This document shows, in pieces, positions 42,547 to 52,858 of a stretch of DNA of 64,000 nucleotides. The DNA comes from Harmothoe impar (lineage: Eukaryota; Annelida; Polychaeta; Phyllodocida; Polynoidae), in the NCBI GenBank assembly GCA_947462335.1, contig OX381708.1, positions 9,486,001 to 9,550,000 on the forward strand. The letters run 5' to 3'. The translations under genes and the position numbers were made by a program. The notes beneath the pieces are model-generated. The model saw only the letters and a program-made list of their open reading frames with translations. It made no database searches and was not told where the DNA came from. Numbering within the stretch: position 1 is the stretch's first letter; each line of letters begins with the position of its first letter.

Positions 42547-43587
42547 TTACTTCTGAAGAAGGTCTCTCAGTTTCTCATTCTCCCTGTCCTTTTCCCTTAA
42601 CTGAGCAGCTATGACTGGGTCTAGGGCGCTGTTGGATAGGGATGATACCTTATGTGTGGATGTCTTCTTGTACAGGTATGCACACCTGAGTGCTCTGCAG
42701 AGGGAAGCCCATGTAGTAGGACTTTCCGCTCTGATCGCCTCTCGGTAGTCCTCGTTTAATACTGTGGCTACCTGGATGATGGCAGCTTCTATGTCCACCC
42801 CCTTGTTTTGGAAGTGGGTGTTGGCATCTTTTAGCCATTCTTCCATGGTTTGTAGGGTGGGGTCAAATTGGGACAGTGTTAATAGCTTGATGTCGTTTTC
42901 GACATCCTTGAAGTGGTGAATAAGTCCCTTCTTTATTAGGTCATAATCGTCTTGGATACTGGTGGGCTGCATACTGTACCACTCGTACGCTGGTCCAGCT
43001 AGATATACTGCACAAGTGACATGGATGGGATGATCTTCTTGAGGGTATTTGAGCCTAACAAAACGTTCTAGGTCGGTGAACCACTTTCTGGTGCTCATCT
43101 TAATGTCTGGTTTGGAGAATTTGATTGGTTCCCGGATGGTGTATTTGTTGGCTTTTGATATGGCGCTAGCCAGGTCGCTAATGGACTTGTTGTTTCTATA
43201 TTCTGCGATATCAGATTTGAGTCTTTCTAACTCTGCCTTGTGGGCCGCTAATTGTTCATCTAATTTTCTTGATATCCTATCGTCTAGTTCTCGTTGTCTT
43301 TCTACCTCTACCTGATCGTCTCCGGCCATGTTGACAGTGGGTTCAACACGAATGGGAGAGATGGGTGGGGTAGCTATGTCTATAGGTATAATAGGTACAG
43401 TGTCTATAAGTGTTGTTTTAGAATGTCTTACTATGTCCTTGTAGATGCAGGAGGTGGACTTGGTGATGTGCTTGTTGTTGCTTGGTCCTTTCCTCCTGGT
43501 GGGTTGTAGACCTGATGTTGGTGCTGGTCCCTGGCTCCTAGTGTGCCTCCGTGATGATAGGTCACTGAGGGACTGGTGTCTCTGCAT
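42547..43587 (-). CDS. gag: Gag, 346 aa
   Basis: Structural protein of the retroelement. A basic N-terminus (SSRRHTRSQG) is followed by a charged coiled-coil-like stretch (about residues 95-135, ELDDRISRKLDEQL) and a capsid-like core with TRKWFTDLERFVRL, AGPAYEWYS and a helical MEEWLKDANTHF segment (about 170-300), the usual Gypsy gag fold. It ends QLREKDRENEKLRDLLQK and TAA at 42547-42549. In phase with the Q-rich extension downstream. ATG at 43587 lies about 56 bp after the 5' LTR. Confidence 0.85.
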   Translation of the reverse strand: MQRHQSLSDLSSRRHTRSQGPAPTSGLQPTRRKGPSNNKHITKSTSCIYKDIVRHSKTTLIDTVPIIPIDIATPPISPIRVEPTVNMAGDDQVEVERQRELDDRISRKLDEQLAAHKAELERLKSDIAEYRNNKSISDLASAISKANKYTIREPIKFSKPDIKMSTRKWFTDLERFVRLKYPQEDHPIHVTCAVYLAGPAYEWYSMQPTSIQDDYDLIKKGLIHHFKDVENDIKLLTLSQFDPTLQTMEEWLKDANTHFQNKGVDIEAAIIQVATVLNEDYREAIRAESPTTWASLCRALRCAYLYKKTSTHKVSSLSNSALDPVIAAQLREKDRENEKLRDLLQK

Positions 43588-43620
43588 TAAAAAATTTCTT
43601 CATGGTCGCAGGTAGCTGAA

Positions 43621-43640
43621 GGTTGCCCGGTTCTCTACCA
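43621..43640 (-). other. Candidate primer-binding site
   Basis: Three bases after the minus-strand end of the 5' LTR the sequence reads TGGTAGAGAACCGGGCAACC. A TGG start at this place fits pairing with a tRNA 3' CCA; which tRNA is not clear. Confidence 0.5.
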
Positions 43641-43643
43641 CTC

Positions 43644-44516
43644 TGTGGCTAGGGAAAACCCTTCCACATCAATGAGGGCGTAAAGATGAGAGATGAGACG
43701 TCAGTTTGAGTACTTGGTATCTTTTATTAATAATAATATTAATATCAGAGTACCAGTCACTAGGGCTCAGTATATAAGTTACTGATGGTTGCAAGATGAT
43801 AAGTGATTTCCTCCTCCATCTGACCGGGGTATAAGTACAGGTGCCCGGCAGGTGGAGGGGGTGCCCATGTGACCGGAAGTAGATGTAACAGTGGTTTTCA
43901 TTGGATAATATACATTTGACATTTGATTGGATAATTATATATTCATGGCTTTAACATGTGGCGTGCGCTGGACCGCGGGTGGGGAGCCTGGGTCCAGTGC
44001 ATTATGGGTAATGGATTACATAATAAGTAGCATGCACACATGGGGGCTTTGTCGCCCACCTTCCAGGTGGCCTCCAGCCGGCTCAAGTGGCTTTGGCGGT
44101 GCCACACTGATTAAGGGTGTCCAGCTTTATAGCATTGTTTTATGTGTTGACAGTTAATCCTTGAGGTCAACATATAGTTCATTTGTTTTGTGTATAGGTG
44201 ACCGGTCGGTGCCTTGTCGTCTGGAGGGGCTGACCGTTACCTATTGTCCCTGGGATAAGGGTCTGCTTGTGATCTATGGATTAGTTATGTATGGGGGTCA
44301 GTTATGCTTGGCTTTATGAGTAACAGGTATGTCTGACGTCTAGGTGTACTTTGATGGACATATGGATTGAAAATATGTATAAAGTATTGTGCGTATTACA
44401 AATAATACTAAATATGAATATTAATAATCATGAATCATAATTATGACGTAATATGACGTAATATGACGTAATACAATTGATGAAGGTATAATAAGGGGTT
44501 TTGTGGCGTGACAGCA
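43644..44516 (-). repeat. 5' LTR of the env element
   Basis: 873 bp, almost identical to 31442-32314. It keeps three intact TGACGTAAT motifs in U3. Candidate TATAAAG at 44125-44131 and AATAAA at 43723-43728, minus strand. Confidence 0.9.
44444..44472 (-). promoter_or_regulatory. Three CRE/ATF-like sites phased at 10 bp in U3
   Basis: TGACGTAAT at 44444, 44454 and 44464, exactly one helical turn apart. TGACGTAA is a known CREB/ATF-type core. The 3' LTR keeps two of the three. Confidence 0.6.
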
Positions 44517-45168
44517 CACAGCCGTCGTGTGTACTAGAACACATTACAGTGGCTCCAGATGGGTCAAAAACGACCTGGCAACCTGGGCTGTTTTGAAGGC
44601 GACTTCCGACCTAAGGCAATAATATAAGCGACCTGGCGACTTTTAGATAAAATTTACTATAGATTAAGAGGTCCAAAAAAGTGACTTTTTCGACCTGGAC
44701 CCCTTAATTTCGGCGACTTTCCGACCTCAGGGGGGGACCCCTCTGCACCCCCATTACACACGGCCGCCGTGTGTACTGTGTTCTTATATACACGGCCGCC
44801 GTGTGTATAGTGACCCTATGCACACAGCCGCCGTGTTTATAGTTATATTATCTAATAATCGTGTGTATTCTCGGGAGCAGAATGTACGTCACACAGTACA
44901 GCGTGGCCCTTATCAAAAATCATGCGCATTCGCGCCCCTTTGTAGCATAGTAACGCACAGGCTTTTTCCCTCAAAACAGGTTGAATTTTTTTGACCCCCC
45001 CCCAAGAGGGGTCTAAATTTTTTACCCCCCCCCCCCGGTCAAGGGGTCCAGTTTTTTTTACCCCCCCCCCAAATCCACCACCCCCCCCTGTTGTTAAAAA
45101 ATGAGCACTCCCTAACAACGCTATACACACGCCCCAGGGGGGGGGGCACTTAGTATATTATGTATACA
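44517..45168. repeat. Palindromic repeats and truncated MITE right of the env element
   Basis: Contains ACACGGC-C-GCCGTGT palindromes (44756-44840), the block homologous to 31290-31375, and a family A MITE whose right end (45090-45112, GAGCACTCCC then TAA) is clear but whose left end is missing. No gene. Confidence 0.6.
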
Positions 45169-45169
45169 C

Positions 45170-45836
45170 AGGTGTGCGGCTGGCAAGGGTACTTTTCCAA
45201 CCAAATCTCCCTAGCAAGGGTCCTGTTTCAGAGAAAAATGTCCCTAGCAAGGGTCTAGTTTCAACAAAATCTCCCTAGCAAGGATCACTTTTCCAACAAA
45301 ATGACCCAATTTTCACCAAATTGTCCCATTTTTGCCCATTTTTTCCCGAAATTTTGCAGACACAGGTAAAATTTCTTGGTGAAATTACTGGTCCATGAGA
45401 CATTTAGGGAGTGTTCATTTATTATTTACAGGGGGGGGGGGGGGTGGTGGGTTTGGGGGGGGGGGGCGTAAAAATTTCCGACCCCTTCTGAGGGGGGGCG
45501 TAAAAAATTCTGCCCCCTCTTGAGGGGGGGGCGTAAAAATTTAAGTCCATTTTTAGCCAAAAAGCCTGCGCGTTACTATAGTTCAAAGGGGGGGGGGCGA
45601 AAATTTTTCGGCGCCTACGGCGAGGGGGGCACAAAACGTTACACACGCTCTCGAGGGGGGGGCATAAAAAATCTCACCACCCCCCCTGTAATTAATAAAT
45701 GAACACTCCCTTAGTGTTTTTCCTCTTCAAAACCAGGACTTTTCAGCCGAAAATGCCCTAGCAAGGGTAGGTTTTTGAAACAAAATCTCCCTAGCAAGGG
45801 TATAAAGGGTTGTCATTGGTCCAGCCGCACACCCCT
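45170..45836. mobile_element. MITE with AGGTGTGCGGCTGG ends and CCCTAGCAAGGG repeats
   Basis: Ends GGTGTGCGGCTGG and CCAGCCGCACACC. Inside, TCTCCCTAGCAAGGGT recurs at least five times near both ends. A complete family A MITE lies within it, so this element is the older one. No coding. Confidence 0.7.
45407..45710. mobile_element. MITE, family A, nested
   Basis: Ends GGGAGTGTTCATTTATTA and the complement, TTA on both sides (45404-45406, 45711-45713). Inserted in the CCCTAGCAAGGG element. The best-preserved copy of the family in this window. Confidence 0.8.
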
Positions 45837-46047
45837 ATCAGAAAAAATTCAAATGTCGCTGTCTCGAATTTAGGGGTCTAAGGCCATTCCTGTGACACTG
45901 TGTCAGTGGGTGTGAATATGTTTAACGATGTTTTAGGCCTACTGCGCATTTCATGATTTGATTTCTTTCTAAAATTAAAATGTGAGGGAGACAATGAGTC
46001 AACACATTACCCAGACACATATTAACATCCATAGACCATACCATATG

Positions 46048-46443
46048 GGGGTACTACTAGACCCCTAAAATCGACAGGGCGACATGGCTGTTTATTAAAA
46101 TCGACAGATGACATGGAGCTTAGTGACAAATGACAGGAGAAATAAAAAGATAGTGACAAGGGACATGAGCATTTCTTAAAATCGACAGGGGACATGGGCA
46201 TTTCTTAAAATCGACAAGAGGGGGGCCCTTGATGGGGGGGTCCCCATGTCGTATGTCGATTTTAAGAAATGGCCATGTCGCATGTCTATGTCGCCTAAAA
46301 TGCTCATGTCTCATGTCGATTTTAAGAACTGTCCATGTCCCATGTCACTATCTTTTTAAGCCTCATGTCGCATGTCACTTGGCCTCATGTCGCATGTCGA
46401 ATTTAAGAAATGCCCATGTCGCCATGTCGAATTTAGGGGTCTA
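46048..46443. mobile_element. Foldback element with GACATG and CGATTTTAAGAAATG repeats
   Basis: Ends TAGACCCCTAAAATCGACAG and the near-complement (GTCGAATTTAGGGGTCTA). The left half repeats TTAAAATCGACAGG and GGACATGGG, the right half repeats CCATGTCGCATGTCGA. So it is a large imperfect hairpin with internal tandem repeats. Single ends of the same family lie at 45868-45884 and 46483-46547. Confidence 0.7.
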
Positions 46444-46559
46444 GGGCCATAAGAGGAAAAGAAAATTAGTGACAAGGAACATTGGCATTTCTTAAAATCG
46501 ACAGGTGACATGGGGACCCCCCATCTAGACCCCCTACCATGTCTTACCTTTTGTTGTCA

Positions 46560-48120
46560 CGTGGAGAAACACTCTTATAGACCCGATATCAAGGAAATAA
46601 CTTAGATTTCCTCAACAGGTGCTATTCTGAACCGCCATGTGCCCTTTCAGGAAGTCCGCCCACCGGCCATTTCTATCCCACAATGCTGTATTTTATAGCT
46701 CACCAAGCAGAGGTTTGCTGCTCCTCCCTATCTCTGCGTACTGGGAAAATGTGCTTGGAGAGCAGCCACAACAGGTGGCAGCGCCATCTGTAGTGTATTA
46801 CATTAACTAGGTCTCATGGACCTAAACCATGTCGCTCCATTTCACTTCAAACTAAGGGCGTTTTATACATCAACTCTCAATATTAAAGAGCGACCAAAAT
46901 AGATCCTCTCAGGGCTAGATCTAGAGCATCTTATAATTCAGATCAGAGATGTAAGTTGCGTATTGACAAAATCCCTGAAAAGATACCGGTACTCAATTGC
47001 CCTTAAACCGTTATTTTCAGTCTATTTTTAAAAAAGGGGAGAGATTTTTTAAATCCCGATTTTCAGGGAAAACCCTGACCACTTACATCTGTGAATTCTA
47101 GTGGAATAAATGTGTTGTCTTTAAAATTAAATATATCATACTCAGCACCTCTGGAACATTTAATAGGACATTCGGAACTTGATAGGATGATTATCCTAAG
47201 AAAATCATCCTATCAAGGCGCTGAATTTTACATTTAATTGTTTTTTAAATGTGTAAATCACATTATTTACTGACAAGAACACAATATTTATGATTGAAAA
47301 CATTTTATTATTTGTACCTGAAACAGTAGCACCTGATAACGTTTACAAACAAAGTAATGACATGGTATTTGACCGTTTGTGTTATCTCTACAAAATGGTA
47401 CAGAAGTCCCGATAGGCCAGCGTTTTACAAAAACAAAACATACTCTGTACACAAACACAACTGACTCGGCCATCGTAAAAACAAGTGTATTGTCAACGGG
47501 AACAACTCCGATTTGAACAGAATATTTCGGTTTTGAAGAGACGACGACATGTTCAATCTAATCGTGTGATCGTCCGTAGTCGTATGATCACAGTTTTACA
47601 AAATGACTTGCGCGACAAAGAGACAACGACCATCGTGAATGAATCGTAGTACTACATAATTATACACCGTGCCCCGACGTGGGAGTCGTAAATCTAAACG
47701 CATGCCTGGTAGAAATCACAAATGGAGGTTTAGCCACTTCACACAAGTACAAACCATGTATCAATACACCAACATAGTGCCCTCATTTGTACTGTATTAA
47801 TACGCCGACATAGTGCCCCAATTTATACTGTATTATTTTTATAAACACCTAAACATATACGCCAACATAGTGCCCACACTTGTATTTTTACTGCATTGTT
47901 AATATCTCAACATATTCTCCTGATTTAAATCCCCAAAGTGCAGTTTTCCTCTTAACACGGGGCGACCTTCATGTTTACCGATTACCATTCAATACCCAAT
48001 TTATACAGCAATTCCTACAGGGCCACATTCTGAGACGAGAAGTGTCTGTTTTATATGGCTGTTAAATTTAACACCGGGTTGTACTAGGACTGTGGGGAGG
48101 GGAGGGACTGTGGGGGCTGA
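46560..48120. other. Gene-free stretch
   Basis: No gene supported. It holds a perfect 15-bp hairpin at 47178-47217 (TTGATAGGATGATT stem, 10-base loop), the dispersed repeat at 47279-47372, and three copies of CCNACATAGTGCCC (47768, 47812, 47863 approximately). Confidence 0.45.
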
Positions 48121-48351
48121 GGCCAAAAAAAAGAGGTTTGTTTCAGGTCATCCGACCGACCCTATCAAAACAGGGCCGACCCTAGGTTTTTTAATGCAAT
48201 TTTGAAGAAATTTCTGTATTTTTACCCTTTTTTGGTCAATTTTCGGGTCTTTGGACCGGCAGGCTAGTACTTTCATGTTAAAAAAAATCCCACCTACCTA
48301 CCCTCTATTTTCTGCCCATGTTACCTGAAACAAACCTTCTTTTTTTTGGCC
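48121..48351. mobile_element. MITE with GGCCAAAAAAAAGAGGTTTG ends
   Basis: 231 bp with inverted ends of about 27 bp (GGCCAAAAAAAAGAGGTTTG left; CAAACCTTCTTTTTTTTGGCC-like right) and TGA on both sides. It contains CCGACCGACCC, also seen in the element at 51692. Same style as the 23835 element (GGCC ends, 3-bp target). Confidence 0.75.
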
Positions 48352-48359
48352 TGAGTAGA

Positions 48360-48535
48360 GGTATGGGGGCTTGGGATGGGGGATGGGGAAAGGGGAAAGG
48401 GGGAAAGGGGGAATTGGGGGGAAGGGGTGGTGGCAGAAAAAGGCACAATAAGACAACACTCACACCTCACCTATCACGGGGCCGAGATACACCAGTAAGT
48501 AGGTCCACGGGGGGCGGGGGGGGGGGGGGGGGGAG
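48360..48535. repeat. G-rich tract
   Basis: Runs of G3-G6 separated by short A or T spacers (48362-48435), then a long G run (48509-48533). Matches the pattern of G-quadruplex-forming sequence. No gene. Confidence 0.6.
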
Positions 48536-48701
48536 TACAAAAATAACTCTCCACGCATAATAATATACAACAGCTCATTTAACTCTTCACCATAATTATT
48601 TACACCATAGAAGACTTAGTGAGAGGAAGACTCCAAAACAACGCATGAGCATCTGTAAGGGGGGTGGGGGCTGTGTTACAGCGTCTTGTATTTTTTTCCT
48701 G

Positions 48702-48874
48702 TGACCTTCAGATCACCAAGGTCATAGAGAGGAGCTTAATACAGGTCAAGGTCACATACATGACCTTGCTGTAGGTCAAACATGAGGTCAAAGCACATCT
48801 TCAGCTGATCAAACATTTTAAAATACTTTATACAAATTCATAATTTTTGTTAATCTAATAATAACCAGTGACCT
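48702..48874. promoter_or_regulatory. Cluster of nuclear-receptor half-sites
   Basis: AGGTCA or its complement at 48702, 48719, 48743, 48749, 48761, 48773, 48785 and 48869. The pair at 48743-48754 reads AGGTCAAGGTCA and includes TCAAGGTCA, the extended half-site used by ERR/SF-1 type receptors. Whether it acts as an enhancer is unknown; no promoter is seen nearby. Confidence 0.4.
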
Positions 48875-49079
48875 TTAAATAGGTAATTGTGGGACAGACG
48901 CTCTTTTGCATTCATGACAATAATGATCCCATCATTAAATTGTTCTATACTACACACCTTCCTCAATATAAAATTCAATACAAATCTAGGCTTTCACATT
49001 CTACGCACATACGTTTACCACAGCGGAGTTGGATCCAATAACACAGTAAAGTTGTAAATTAACAAATGTGTCGAGAATA

Positions 49080-49239
49080 CCGTAAAACCCCGCCTTTAAG
49101 ACGACCCCCCTGTATGTGAAAAAACTTTACAATGGTTTCCTCTTTAATCCTACATAAGAAAACCCCGCCTTTAAGACGACCCCCTAGTTGGTAAAAATAA
49201 ATCCCAAAATCTGTCCGTCTTAAAGGCGGGGTTTTACGG
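49080..49239. mobile_element. 160-bp MITE with CCGTAAAACCCCGCC ends
   Basis: Ends CCGTAAAACCCCGCCTTTAA and TTAAAGGCGGGGTTTTACGG, TA on both sides. A third, internal copy of AAACCCCGCCTTTAAGACGA at about 49161. TA target fits Tc1/mariner-type nonautonomous elements. Confidence 0.8.
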
Positions 49240-49689
49240 TACATTCTCACGCCATATATTGTCAATTTTTGTCTAATCTGGAGCATTTGGGTACGACATA
49301 ATCCCGGTGATACCAATGGATCGATCCGTTTGTATTAACGACATAGACCAGACCTTTCTCTCACACCTGATTGATACGCGCAGATTTTTCTCGAACGAGT
49401 CATGTCCGCGATTTCATCATTTTGCGCTAGTTCATTACATTAGTGCCTTCTCAATGACGATTGTCACAGAATTTACCTAAATTAATTCATTATTCAAGGC
49501 ACATAATTTCCTAATATATCCTTTTGCCATGGTCACTCGTTCACTAATGGTCCTATTAAGCATCTTAGGAAGTGTCTTGTCTCAAGCTGTGTGATATGAG
49601 CGGTGATAAAGCGTGACGCCAATCGGTGAATCGACTATTATTAAAAGTAATCCCCGTCGTAGCACACTATTAGCCCTTTTCGCTAAAAG

Positions 49690-49912
49690 GTGACATTTGT
49701 GATGCATCGATACAGGCCCGGCGAGTTACTCACGGTGCTGCATTGGTGCATCATGCTGACCCTTCAGGAGTGTCTGAACCCCATAGGGTCGGCATGATGC
49801 TTGAATGCAGCCCTGGAGAGTTATTCCCTAGGGCTGCATTCATGTATCATGACGACCAAGGGCATAATGCATTAAGGCATCATGCCGCCCTTAAAGGGTT
49901 AAGCAACGCATG
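49690..49912. repeat. Foldback repeat family copy
   Basis: Two GAATGCAGCCC/GGGCTGCATTC hairpins with GCATCATG and CCTTAAAGG motifs, as at 1-350. Confidence 0.65.
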
Positions 49913-51045
49913 GTGCGTTAATGCATCACCATATTCGACATAACAAGCGCACACCGTACGACTCGTAATACGGGGGTTGATACACTCTGCCCTTGACATA
50001 TCTATCTGATTATAGTATCAGTAAATCTTACCGTAAATATTCGTATACAAGCCGCGACTTGTACGCGAGAATTTACAGTGATTACAAGCACAATACTCTT
50101 TTAGCCTTCAAAATTCCAAATTTCCTGAAAATCCTGACTACTAGATGATGTCATGGTATTGGACATATAGCGACCAGACAATGCGTATACTGGGCCTCCA
50201 CTTACATAATGGTTAATATCCACAGTTCATGTCACCGACATGTCTTTGTCACAAGATACACAGAGGATTGTCGTTTTGGGGGCTTTTTATCTCAGTTTGC
50301 GATACCCAAATAACAGCATTGAGTGCTAAACCGTAACAGAACAGTGCGTGACAACATGGTTTTTGTCGGCGGGGGTATGCATTCCGCCTTAACAATTTTC
50401 TGATCTCTACTTGAGTCGTCTCTCTACAAGAACACAAATTAAAGTGACATGGTCCGATGATTAGGGCTCAAAAATAGATTTTGCTAAAAATGAACCAGGA
50501 TGTTTAATATGGCCATACTTCATGTCCTACCTACTTTATTGAAGATTACTCCCCGGAATTCAGCTTATATTTCCGCTCATTATCAATTTTATGCTCAATC
50601 TAAGACTTTTGGAGTGCACGCTATAAGTCCACTCATTAAAAATACACTAAAAAAAGAGTATGCTTTGGCTCATGGGACCGTTTAATTTGGCTCTTATTAC
50701 CGGTACTCATCATGTTTTTCTGTGCCCCATCCTCTGGATATGTTACTGATATAACATTTCAAACATATTTAAATAGGATTTAAAATTGGAAAAAATCGGA
50801 CCATGCCACTTTAAGTCACAGCATAAATTGGTGTTTGATGAAGGTACAGTTGAACTAGGTTCTGTCAGATTACACTTTACCATTAGAGGTGGTCTACCTT
50901 TACATAATGGTCATTCAGGGGGATCAGACTTACCATATCGTCTCCGTTGGACCGATCTCACACAGGCGCATATCACAAATAGTTAACACAGATTCACCCA
51001 AAGCGCGACATGTTTCTCCCCGCGTCGGTTTTATACCATACGTTA
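49913..51045. other. Gene-free stretch
   Basis: No gene supported. It contains a short CGCGAGAATTTAC-type repeat (50033-50080). AT-rich DNA otherwise. Confidence 0.4.
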
Positions 51046-51215
51046 ACCCTTAAAGGTAGGATGGGGTTTCATGTGTTCATGATGGACAAATGCAGCGTCG
51101 CATCATGACGACCCCTAGGGAGTTTATTAACTCCATAGAGTTGGCAATATGCATTAATACAGTCACGGCGAGTTACTCGCCAAGGCTACACTCATGCATC
51201 GTGCCGACATGTGTT
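51046..51215. repeat. Foldback repeat family copy
   Basis: Contains GGCGAGTTACTCGCC (51172-51186) inside diverged arms, and CCTTAAAGG at its left end. Confidence 0.55.
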
Positions 51216-51639
51216 TTATTTCATTAAACACTCACGAGATGCCACTCTCTGGCCGACAAGAAGTAGAAAACATAAAAAAAATTATCCATTTTCTGAAGGA
51301 TATTGACCTAATTTATTACACAAATTTCAGCGAAAATGTAGGAATTACTTTAAAAGTAGAAAAAGTGGCATCTCTGAGCACTCGACTGCCCTTAACGGGT
51401 TAAGGTATGGACACAGAACCCCACACAGAGTTATCATGTACACACAACATGACTTTGGGTCGCGTACAACAATATCACATCACCCAACGACAACGCTTCA
51501 TCATCCCTCACTCCATTCCAAGCGACAAACAAGGTTTATAACAGCCCTACCGTGAAGCAACTATCGGCAACTTAACGAGTCAACACAAGGTAATACTGCG
51601 TGGAACCACGAGGTAATAATACCACAGCTTGGGCTGTTA

Positions 51640-51995
51640 ATGCATTATGCCCTTGTTAGTCATAGTGCTTGAATGCAGCCCTGGTGAATAAGGCCTAAAA
51701 TTTTAAAAAGTTGTGTGACGGTATCCCGACCGACCCTCCTATTTTCTACCCTAAATTTTTTTAAGTCATTTCTTTAAATTTTAGAACGATTTTTGACATT
51801 TCTGGCGTTTTCACCACTAAAATACTACTTTTTTTATAATAAAAAATTATATTTAAAAAAATCCGAGCTATCGACACTGTTTTTTTTGGCCAGAACACAA
51901 TTTTTTTTAAAGGTCTATCTAACTCGCCAGGGCTGCATTCATGCATGACGCCGACACTAGGGGCGTGATGCAATCCCTACGGGCTGCATTTATGC
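51640..51995. repeat. Foldback repeat split by a GGCC-ended MITE
   Basis: The left arm GAATGCAGCCCTGG ends at about 51689 and the right arm CGCCAGGGCTGCATTC resumes at about 51924. Between them lies an AT-rich element with GGCC at 51692 and 51888 and a CCCGACCGACCC motif, related to the 48121 element. The insertion is therefore younger than the hairpin. Confidence 0.6.
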
Positions 51996-52540
51996 ATCAC
52001 AAGATAAAACACATTAGAGCATTATGTGGCTATATCGGAACCCCTCGTACCATTTACCAGTCGCCCCTCTATTCCATATTTACCAGGTCTATCAGGATAA
52101 CACAAGTATGATTGTTGTGAACATTCAAGCATTATGTAGAATTGATGATAAACAACAACAGGTTTAACACAAATCATTTTATCACTTTCCTAACATTCAT
52201 TCATTGAAACAATGCTTCTGTCGCAAAATAACAAACCTCGGATTACCCCTGATCCTTTACACGAGCAACGTCTCCCCCATGCTGACCCCTCCCATACTAG
52301 AAAGACTGAAAATCACGGCACAGTTTTACCAACCGGTATTATTATAACATCAACTCAAACGGACATTCACCGAGAAGGGAAACCGGGGTTACGCCTAATT
52401 ATGATGATGAGTAACAGCGAACAATTATCGGTGCGTCAACGACACAAAGTATTCTGTAGCTTGTTGGGTGAGAGGCGCACACACTGCAATAAGTTAGTTC
52501 TACTACCTACGATGCTACCAAAATAGTCCGCTCACCGGTT
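51996..52540. other. Gene-free stretch
   Basis: No gene or repeat I can support. An open frame of 104 codons (52212-52526) has no recognisable features or splice context. Confidence 0.35.
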
Positions 52541-52858
52541 CTTGGGGATTCCCTTGGGGTTTCCCCAGGAATTCCCTTAGGATTCCCCCGGGGATTCTCT
52601 TAGGATTCTCCAGGAGGTTTCCCTAGGGTTTTTCCTGGAATTCTCTTAGGTTTCCCTGGGGGATTTCCTGGGATTCTCTTGAGTTTCCCTGGGGGCTTTC
52701 CAGGGATTCTCTTGGGGTTTCCCTGGGAAGGGTCCCTGTGATCCTCAGGATGTTTCCCTGGGTTTCCCCGAGGGTTTCCATGGGATTCCCCAGGGGATTC
52801 CCTTGTATCCTTGGAATCTCTGGGGGTTTCCCCGGGATTCCCCCCGGGGTTTCCCCGG
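52541..52858. repeat. Degenerate GGGATTCCCTTGGGGTTTCC minisatellite
   Basis: Tandem, poorly conserved units of about 20-30 bp alternating GGGGTTTCCC and GGGATTCCC. Each unit is partly self-complementary. Confidence 0.7.

Larger units (their letters stand above)
31442..44516 (-). mobile_element. Complete env-bearing Ty3/Gypsy (errantivirus-like) element
   Basis: 13,075 bp in the minus direction: 5' LTR (43644-44516), gag, Q-rich extension, pol, env, 3' LTR (31442-32314). All long frames are open. The two 873-bp LTRs differ at only about two positions (near 32229 and 32243 against 44431 and 44445), so insertion is recent. Gene order, protease-RT-RNase H-integrase order and the GPY-like motif after integrase place it in Ty3/Gypsy; the F-protein-like env makes it errantivirus-like. 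A clean target duplication could not be called: the flanks read ACAC on the left and CACA on the right. Confidence 0.92.
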
